Shown: positions 1 through 5,013 of the stretch, in pieces | How the letters are laid out: every line of letters begins with the position of its first letter | Numbering within the stretch: the first letter of the stretch is position 1 | NCBI GenBank assembly: GCA_947176355.1 | Contig: CAMWQY010000212.1 | Location: 1-5,013 of the forward strand | Length of the DNA stretch: 5,013 nucleotides | Origin: an uncultured Porphyromonadaceae bacterium | GTDB lineage: Bacteria; Bacteroidota; Bacteroidia; Bacteroidales; Muribaculaceae | Reading direction: 5' to 3' | Translations under genes and position numbers: made by a program | Notes under the pieces: generated by a model | Databases searched by the model: none | What the model was told of the DNA's origin: nothing | Seen by the model: the letters and a program-made list of their open reading frames with translations, nothing else

Positions 1-2683
1 TTGCTCCTCTTTCAGCCGACATGATAGCACCTTCCCAATAGCTGTTGGTCTTTGAATTGATCTCATACTGCTTGATAGCTGCCTCTTTCACTTTATTGAA
101 GTGATCAGCTTTAGCACCATTATTCAGAAGATCATGCAATTCCTTATCAGCACGAGCCTCAAGACGTTCGAGTTTGTCCTCTGCTGTCTGGTAAGCATAC
201 ATCAGCTGCCAGATATTGTTAGAGAAATTGTACATTGACGATACAGAAGCTCCGTATGTGCCACCTTCATCTTCACGGAGAGTCTCAATGAATACCATAT
301 CGAGAACATCACCCATAAGGTCGATCATAATGCTATTCTTGACATTCCAAGTAAGGTTGCTTCCTGTATAAAGATTGAATACTGTAGAAGCGGGAGTCTG
401 CATTGCCACGTCAAATTTATCTTCAACTTTACCCTTGACCGGATCAATGTTTGTCACTACTTTATAGTCAGAAGCCTTACCTTTAGAAGGAAGAGTTGCT
501 ATATACTGCTCAAGCATCGGACGGAGAGTAGCTTCATCAATATTGCCAACAAAGATGAAGGTATAGTCAGCAGCATTTTCAAGGCTCTTCTTAGCCAATG
601 AAAGCATGTTTGAATAGTTTGCCTTTTCAAACACTGCGAGATCCTGTATACCCATCAAAGGATTATCACCGTAAGTGGTCTTGGCACGCTGACGGGAGAA
701 AATCATATTAGGAAGCTGATCTTGATTGGCAAGAAGCGGCTTGTACTGTTCTACTTGAGCTTGATATGTAGTTTCATCAGGATTCAACTCAGTGAAGTAT
801 GCATAAATAACTTCCATAAGAGTTCCGAAATCCTTTACACTTGAACCGCCTTCAAGCACATCAGTGTAGTTATTGACAGCATATCCTAAAGAAACAGTCT
901 TACCGGCAAGGTATTTCTTCATCGTGTTGATGTCGAATTTGCCAAGCTTCGAAAGTTCCACAGCAAGCGGCATCAGAAGGACATCAGCAGCTTGATCCTT
1001 GGAATATGCTTGCTTACCACCTTTACGGAAAGCTGTCACACCAATTTCGTCAGCCTTGAAATCAGTAGTCTTAAGGATAACTTTCACTCCATTGGAAAGG
1101 ACAAATTCAGTTGTCCCCATTGCTTCATTCTTAGATGTTGACTTGATGGCTCCGGGAGCGGGAAGCTTTTCGATCAATGGATCAGTGATCACCTCGTCTA
1201 CGTATGCTTCATACGGAGCATTGATTGTAGCTTCGAGAGCAGCTATGACTTCCTCTTCCTTAAGAATATTTGTCTTGTCATTGAGTGGTTGGCTCACTAC
1301 GATCACTTGATTTTCTGCAGTAAGCATCTGAGCAGCTATCTGATTGTAAGCTTCGACGGGAATCATAGGGAGCATCTGCTTAGCAAGCTGAAGCTCTGTT
1401 TCTATACCGGGAGTCGGTTCATTCTCGATGAAATGACGTATAAGCTCACGAGCGTAAGTGCTGTTGTAAGTCTTGTCTTTTTCATTGAATGTCTTTTCAT
1501 ATCCATTCAAGAGAACAGAAGTGGCACGCTCAAGTTCGGTCTGCGTAAAACCTGTCTTACAAGCTCTTGCCACAATGCTCATGGCTGCATTATAGGCAGA
1601 AAGAATGTCACCTGCAGGAACTACATAAATAGCAAATGCATCTTTTGTGGCAGCTACAAGGAAATCATCAATCATCACTTGGGCTGCAGCGTATGGACAC
1701 TCAGGATTTGTGGAATACTCATCAAGACGATCTTGAATCATTTTGACGAGAACCGTCTGAATCAATGCTTCAGTCATATATCCTTCCACTGAATTACGCA
1801 TTTCCCAAGGCATCTTGTCTTGCTTGAAGAAAGTCATGACTGTAGTGTTCCTAAGTTCCGGGTCTTCGAAATGAACATAGATTGGCTTTTCATTATCGCT
1901 TACTACCACATATTCACGCGGAGCAGCGTTTTCCGGCATGACAACTGTTGAGAAAAGATCCTTGACTTTCTTTTCCATCTCATCAGCATCGAAATCACCT
2001 ACAATAAAGATACCCTGTTGATCAGGACGATACCATTTCTTATAGTAAGCTCTCAAAGTTTCCGGCTTGAAGTTCATTACAACTTCCATCTTGCCGATAG
2101 GCATCTGCTGATACTGATATTCCTTGAATATCTGAGGAAGGATAGCAGTATACATACGATTCTGAGCATCGCTACGGGAGCGCCATTCCTCATTGATGAC
2201 ACCACGCTCTGCTTCGATTTCAGACTCTTCGAGAAGTATACCGTCACACCAGTCGCGAATCACGAGAAGCACACTGTCCATAAGAGGTTTGTCAGTAGTG
2301 ATTACATTGTCGATGTTGTAGACGGTCTCGTCGAAAGATGTGTAGGCATTGATATCATAACCAAAACGGATGCCCTTGCTCTGAAGATAATTGAGCATGT
2401 CCTTTCCGGGATAATGTGTAGTGCCATTGAATGCCATGTGCTCCAGGAAGTGGGCAAGACCAAGCTGCTCCTGAGTCTCGAGAGTGCTTCCTACCTTCTG
2501 TGCAATGTAGAAGTTAGCACGCTCTTTAGGCTGTTCGTTATGGAGAATGTAATAGGTCAGTCCATTGGGAAGAACCCCTGTCTTGACCTCCGGTTTGAGT
2601 GGCAGCGGAGTGATTTGCATCTGCTGCGCAAAGGCAACCACAAACATAAGAATTAAGGTTGCCAGACTTGTAAGTCTTTTCAT
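1..2683 (-). CDS. Secreted M16 family zinc metallopeptidase (pitrilysin/PqqL-like), C-terminus cut by window edge
   Basis: Reads from ATG at 2683 leftwards without a stop to the window edge: 894 codons visible. From recalled family lengths of about 930-950 residues, perhaps 40-50 are missing. The start fits a type I signal peptide: basic MKR, a hydrophobic run over residues 6-18, then AFA-QQ with likely cleavage after residue 19. There is no lipobox Cys, so a soluble periplasmic enzyme is inferred. The N-terminal M16 domain (about 34-190) carries the inverted zinc motif HFLEH at 78-82 (ligands H78 and H82, catalytic E81). The distal ligand is probably E166 in VINEEW. The family NAYTSFDET stretch is at 112-120. 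A second M16 domain follows (YRPDQQGIFIVGDFD, 218-232). The C-terminal half restarts at about 523 (FVLSNGVKV) and has no HxxEH. It keeps the substrate-binding R803/Y810 pair in LREDEGGTYG. So one active and one inactive lobe form the usual peptide-enclosing clam. The natural substrate is unknown. The family is certain; the periplasmic role is inferred. Confidence 0.95.
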   Translation of the reverse strand, partial: MKRLTSLATLILMFVVAFAQQMQITPLPLKPEVKTGVLPNGLTYYILHNEQPKERANFYIAQKVGSTLETQEQLGLAHFLEHMAFNGTTHYPGKDMLNYLQSKGIRFGYDINAYTSFDETVYNIDNVITTDKPLMDSVLLVIRDWCDGILLEESEIEAERGVINEEWRSRSDAQNRMYTAILPQIFKEYQYQQMPIGKMEVVMNFKPETLRAYYKKWYRPDQQGIFIVGDFDADEMEKKVKDLFSTVVMPENAAPREYVVVSDNEKPIYVHFEDPELRNTTVMTFFKQDKMPWEMRNSVEGYMTEALIQTVLVKMIQDRLDEYSTNPECPYAAAQVMIDDFLVAATKDAFAIYVVPAGDILSAYNAAMSIVARACKTGFTQTELERATSVLLNGYEKTFNEKDKTYNSTYARELIRHFIENEPTPGIETELQLAKQMLPMIPVEAYNQIAAQMLTAENQVIVVSQPLNDKTNILKEEEVIAALEATINAPYEAYVDEVITDPLIEKLPAPGAIKSTSKNEAMGTTEFVLSNGVKVILKTTDFKADEIGVTAFRKGGKQAYSKDQAADVLLMPLAVELSKLGKFDINTMKKYLAGKTVSLGYAVNNYTDVLEGGSSVKDFGTLMEVIYAYFTELNPDETTYQAQVEQYKPLLANQDQLPNMIFSRQRAKTTYGDNPLMGIQDLAVFEKANYSNMLSLAKKSLENAADYTFIFVGNIDEATLRPMLEQYIATLPSKGKASDYKVVTNIDPVKGKVEDKFDVAMQTPASTVFNLYTGSNLTWNVKNSIMIDLMGDVLDMVFIETLREDEGGTYGASVSSMYNFSNNIWQLMYAYQTAEDKLERLEARADKELHDLLNNGAKADHFNKVKEAAIKQYEINSKTNSYWEGAIMSAERGA

Positions 2684-2723
2684 GTTGTTATTATTATTGT
2701 TTGTTAATTGTATTCGATAAATA
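2684..2723 (-). promoter_or_regulatory. A/T-rich leader of the M16 gene, no Shine-Dalgarno
   Basis: The 40 bases before the M16 ATG are almost entirely A and T on the coding strand and end in a short TAA/AAT triplet run right at the start codon. No purine-rich Shine-Dalgarno sequence is present. This is usual in Bacteroidota, where A-rich, unstructured leaders help initiation. I looked for the Bacteroidota promoter pattern (TAnnTTTG with an upstream TTG) in this stretch and in the rest of the gap and found no convincing match, so no promoter is called. The leader function is inferred. Confidence 0.4.
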
Positions 2724-2755
2724 GGGCTTATAGGCCGAATATGCCTTATAAGCCC
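2724..2755 (-). terminator. Compact hairpin in the gap between the cyclo-ligase and M16 genes (possible terminator)
   Basis: A perfect 9-bp inverted repeat, gggcttata (2724-2732) and tataagccc (2747-2755). The pairing continues inward with GGC/GCC around a single-base bulge, leaving a loop of about 7 bases. It sits 33 bases past the cyclo-ligase stop and 40 bases before the M16 start, the right place for a transcription end of the upstream genes. There is no clear run of T after the stem on either strand, so it is not a classic intrinsic terminator. It could equally be an mRNA 3'-end stabiliser, an attenuator in the M16 leader, or a protein binding site. The hairpin is seen directly; the terminator role is a guess. 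Confidence 0.45.
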
Positions 2756-2768
2756 CATATAATCTTAG

Positions 2769-2815
2769 ACGCAAAAACATCGAAAAAATTACATTTTTAT
2801 CACGGTTTTTTGCGT
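2769..2815. repeat. A/T-rich inverted repeat spanning the cyclo-ligase stop codon
   Basis: The arms acgcaaaaa (2769-2777) and tttttgcgt (2807-2815) are perfect 9-bp inverted copies. Inside them a short four-pair stretch (2779-2782 with 2803-2806, including one G-T wobble) and an inner six-base repeat (aaaaat 2784-2789 with attttt 2793-2798) can also pair. Together they give a long, interrupted stem. The cyclo-ligase stop codon lies inside it at 2789-2791, so the right arm is coding and the left arm is downstream of the gene. The stem is mostly A-T pairs and would be weak. It may be a chance product of A/T-rich sequence, or a 3'-end structure acting together with the hairpin at 2724-2755. Confidence 0.4.
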
Positions 2816-3331
2816 AATAATCATATCCATTGCCACATCGTGTGGCTCTGATGGTATGCTGTCGAAAAGTTGAAACTCATATCCAACTCCGATTTTAGTA
2901 GCTTTTGATGTAGCGAGAAGCCTGTCGTAGAATCCTTTGCCACGTCCAAGTCTATTTCCTTTCCGATCGAATGCCACAGCCGGGATTATCATCAGCTCCA
3001 TGTCTTCGACATTGGCATAATTGTCGCCAGTGGGTTCTTCGATATGAAACGAACCAAGCTCAAGCCTTGATTCTTCGTATGGAAGGATGTCAAGGTTAAC
3101 TCCATTGACCCTTGGAAGAAAGAAATGCTTTCTATCACTCCACTTCTTCAAGAATTTTAAAGTTTGCAATTCATCGGGCAATGAATGATACATAAGGATA
3201 TTCTCAGCCATTATGAATGCAGCTGTTTTTTCCAATTGCGAGAATACTTCTTCCGCAGCACTCTCTTTTTCTCTCTCCAACAGCATCATGCGGAGATTCT
3301 TTATCTTTCTGCGTATTTCTGATTTCTCCAT
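2789..3331 (-). CDS. 5-formyltetrahydrofolate cyclo-ligase (5,10-methenyl-THF synthetase)
   Basis: Cytosolic enzyme that uses ATP to convert 5-formyl-THF (folinate) into 5,10-methenyl-THF, returning this dead-end folate to the one-carbon pool. The 180 residues match the usual family size of about 180-200. The N-terminus has the family's basic helix (EIRRKIKNLR, 5-14), which contributes ATP-binding residues. The folate-site region is SLPDELQT (50-57) with conserved E54, followed by FLPRV (71-75). The signature is P117-A-V-A-F-D122 then GNRLGRGKGFYDRLL (125-139), the glycine-rich ATP/phosphate loop. The family C-terminal pattern IPSEPHDVAMDMIIT is at 159-173. The first ATG is chosen because the basic helix before M15/M16 is conserved in the family, even though this start lies inside the upstream S41 gene. 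Members are called fau (ygfA) in E. coli and MTHFS in animals. Translation is probably coupled to the S41 gene. It ends with TAA and appears intact. Confidence 0.96.
   Translation of the reverse strand: MEKSEIRRKIKNLRMMLLEREKESAAEEVFSQLEKTAAFIMAENILMYHSLPDELQTLKFLKKWSDRKHFFLPRVNGVNLDILPYEESRLELGSFHIEEPTGDNYANVEDMELMIIPAVAFDRKGNRLGRGKGFYDRLLATSKATKIGVGYEFQLFDSIPSEPHDVAMDMIITQKTVIKM
3301..3331 (-). other. 31-bp coding overlap joining the S41 and cyclo-ligase genes
   Basis: The cyclo-ligase ATG (3331-3329) lies ten codons before the S41 TAA stop (3303-3301), in a different reading frame. The last residues of S41 (including NQKYAER) and the first ten of the cyclo-ligase use the same bases. There is no well-spaced Shine-Dalgarno sequence before the inner start: only AGAGAT directly abuts the ATG. 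Together these point to one mRNA and to translation of the second gene being fed by ribosomes finishing the first. The overlap is seen directly; the coupling is inferred. Confidence 0.7.
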
Positions 3332-5013
3332 ATCTCTGAATTGTCGTATGTTTTAAATAGATTAAATTTTTCATTTATCAAATCCGAGCCTACTTCTTTG
3401 TTTGGAACTAAAGAAACTGCGGATTTACCTTCCTTAAGCATTTCCAATGCTTTTTTCACTGTAACATCATCTTGATTCAGCATTTCAATCAAGCCATTGT
3501 AGCCAAGTACATTACGTGCAATCTGAGCTTTCAACAGATTAAGAATGAGACTTCTGCTTCTATTTATGTAGTACCAACGTGCTGGAACTCCATTCTGTGC
3601 AGCGAAATCTACAAAGCCCTCAAGCAAGGTCTGATCGCGAGGTATCACTCTTTCAAGTTCTTCTATTGTCTTGACATTCTGCGTGACGGAACGATACTTC
3701 TCCGCAACCTGAAACGCATATTTTGTGATCAGTCCCCTATTGCTGACGTTGACATAATAAGAAGAGAAACCTGTGGTGTCTTCAGGAACGAAAACGTCGG
3801 GCATAATACCGCCGCCTCCATACACTTTTCTTCCTCCTTTGGTGAGGAATAGCTTGCTCTTGTCAAGCTTGATGCTATCGGCATTATAGAACTCGCCATG
3901 TTCAAAACGATCTACTATATCCATTATATACTTTCCGTCTGCTCCCCTTTCGTAAGGCTTCTGGATGCAACGTCCTGAAGGTGTATAATAACGAGCTACG
4001 GTCAATCTCAATGCACTGCTATCAGGAAGCTCAATCTGATGTTGCACAAGTCCCTTGCCGAATGAACGACGCCCTATCACGAGACCACGGTCATTGTCCT
4101 GCATCGCTCCGGCAAATATTTCGGATGCTGAAGCTGAATATTCGTCAATCAAGACAGCAATTGGCATATTTTGGAAGTGTCCGCTTCCATCACTCATTGC
4201 AATACTGCGGTTGTCGCTCAACTTGCCATTCGTGCTTACAATTATCCTATCGTCAGGAAGGAATTCATTTGCCATGAGAATCACCTGGTCGAGGAATCCA
4301 CCGGAGTTGCCTCTCAAGTCAATGACAAAACTCTTTGCCCCTTGGGCAGCAAGCTGAAGAAGCGCCATATAGAACTCTTCGTATGTATTGCGCCCAAATT
4401 TTGAAACTTTAAGGTAACCTATCCCCTTTTCTTTATCTGCTATGTAAACGGCGTCAACACTGTTTACCGGGATATCATCGCGCACTACTTCGAAATCAAG
4501 AAGCTTATCAGAATTAGAACGTTTTACTTTAAGAGCAACCTTTGTTCCTTTCTCACCACGAAGCTTTTTAAATACATTGTCATTTGTCGCCTTTTTTCCT
4601 GTAAGCGACGAGTCGTTTGCCACAACTATTTTATCGCCATTAAGAATTCCGACTTTTTCTGCCGGGCCTCCGGCAATGACATCTACAACGACGACAGTGT
4701 CATTGACAATTTGAAACGAAACTCCTACTCCGGAGAAATGACCTTCCATGTCTTCATTGGTCGATTTCAATTCCTCAGGAGTGAAATATACCGAATGTGG
4801 ATCAAGACCGGCAAGAAGATCCGGGACTACGGATGAGAGCAACGAATCTACATCAATTTTATCGACATATTCATTCTCTATCAAGTCCAAGATTGTGCGC
4901 AGTTTTGCCTCTGCCGGGGTCACCCTGCTCACTGAAAGATACTTACCTATAAAGACACCACCTGCAAGGCCAAGTGCCAATACAAGCGGTATCAATATGA
5001 ATCCTATGTTTCT
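3301..5013 (-). CDS. S41 family C-terminal processing peptidase (CtpA/Tsp-like) with PDZ domain, start beyond window edge
   Basis: Serine protease of the envelope that cuts exported proteins near their C-termini. The frame is open to the right edge with no ATG visible. A TTG at 4995 could be read as a start, but six more in-frame codons (RNIGFI) precede it and extend a hydrophobic segment (FILIPLVLALGLAGGVFIG). I therefore infer an N-terminal membrane anchor whose true start lies just outside. Counting from the codon at 4995, a helical region (about 27-80, including LDPHSVYFTPEEL) leads to a PDZ domain (about 85-165, with GVGVSF and GPAEKVGILNGDKI). The protease core is at about 192-345. It contains FVIDLRGNSGG (223-233), SASASE (287-292, nucleophile S289), D300 in MQD, and FGKG with the general base K314. 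The S289-D300-K314 spacing of 11 and 25 equals that of E. coli Tsp (S430, D441, K455). Residues 350-564 form a long C-terminal extension without a motif I can name. The gene overlaps the cyclo-ligase gene downstream. It looks intact and active. Confidence 0.95.
   Translation of the reverse strand, partial: RNIGFILIPLVLALGLAGGVFIGKYLSVSRVTPAEAKLRTILDLIENEYVDKIDVDSLLSSVVPDLLAGLDPHSVYFTPEELKSTNEDMEGHFSGVGVSFQIVNDTVVVVDVIAGGPAEKVGILNGDKIVVANDSSLTGKKATNDNVFKKLRGEKGTKVALKVKRSNSDKLLDFEVVRDDIPVNSVDAVYIADKEKGIGYLKVSKFGRNTYEEFYMALLQLAAQGAKSFVIDLRGNSGGFLDQVILMANEFLPDDRIIVSTNGKLSDNRSIAMSDGSGHFQNMPIAVLIDEYSASASEIFAGAMQDNDRGLVIGRRSFGKGLVQHQIELPDSSALRLTVARYYTPSGRCIQKPYERGADGKYIMDIVDRFEHGEFYNADSIKLDKSKLFLTKGGRKVYGGGGIMPDVFVPEDTTGFSSYYVNVSNRGLITKYAFQVAEKYRSVTQNVKTIEELERVIPRDQTLLEGFVDFAAQNGVPARWYYINRSRSLILNLLKAQIARNVLGYNGLIEMLNQDDVTVKKALEMLKEGKSAVSLVPNKEVGSDLINEKFNLFKTYDNSEIWRNQKYAER

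Noticed and set aside
999..1792. Two overlapping plus-strand open frames of 103 and 167 codons
   Set aside because: Both are antisense to the middle of the M16 gene, have no recognisable domains, and overlap each other. They are explained as shadows of the long minus-strand gene.
2018..2656. Plus-strand open frame of 212 codons
   Set aside because: It lies wholly antisense to the M16 gene, opposite its signal peptide and zinc-site domain. Its translation resembles no family I know, and the minus-strand reading carries all the M16 motifs. It is a shadow frame.
2684..2788. Bacteroidota-type promoter (TAnnTTTG with upstream TTG) for the M16 gene
   Set aside because: The best candidates on the minus strand match only part of the -7 element and have no TTG at the right spacing, so calling a promoter would be guesswork.
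3472..4404. Four plus-strand open frames of 77-126 codons
   Set aside because: All are antisense to the S41 peptidase gene. Several overlap each other and none shows a family motif, whereas the opposite strand encodes the PDZ domain and the Ser/Lys active site.
4993..4995. TTG as the start codon of the S41 gene
   Set aside because: The frame stays open for six more codons to the window edge, and these add to the same hydrophobic membrane segment without any basic residue before it from the TTG start. An upstream start outside the window fits family N-termini better.
1..5013. Mobile element, CRISPR array, tRNA/rRNA, toxin-antitoxin or defence system
   Set aside because: The three coding regions and one short gap account for essentially every base. 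I saw no direct-repeat array, transposase motifs, tRNA-like cloverleaf or small accessory genes.

Overview
This 5 kb window reads as a stretch of chromosome from a Bacteroidota bacterium, most likely Bacteroidales. The evidence is a moderate-to-low G+C content (estimated by eye), the absence of Shine-Dalgarno sequences before the two visible starts, an A/T-rich leader, and protein sequences of the Bacteroidales type. Those proteins are a secreted, roughly 900+ residue two-lobed M16 peptidase and a membrane-anchored S41 peptidase with a long C-terminal extension. No species call is justified from the sequence alone.

All three genes lie on the minus strand and fill almost the whole window. In transcription order (right to left) they are: (1) a C-terminal processing peptidase of family S41, whose start lies beyond the right edge; (2) a 180-residue 5-formyltetrahydrofolate cyclo-ligase, whose start overlaps the end of the S41 gene by 31 bp; and (3) after a 105-bp gap, a large M16 (pitrilysin/PqqL-type) zinc peptidase with a signal peptide, whose last few dozen codons run off the left edge.

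The gap between the cyclo-ligase and M16 genes is the only non-coding DNA. It holds two inverted repeats. One is a compact G+C-containing hairpin (2724-2755). The other is a longer A/T-rich, imperfect one (2769-2815) that spans the cyclo-ligase stop codon. The S41 and cyclo-ligase genes are almost certainly co-transcribed. Whether the M16 gene is read from the same transcript or from its own promoter cannot be decided here.

Functionally, two envelope proteases flank a cytosolic folate-salvage enzyme. The S41 enzyme trims or degrades exported proteins through a Ser/Lys dyad. The M16 enzyme probably digests peptides in the periplasm. The cyclo-ligase returns 5-formyl-THF to the active one-carbon pool. 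This looks like ordinary housekeeping DNA. I found no mobile element, CRISPR array, RNA gene or sign of an undescribed system. The observations in the findings list are modest.
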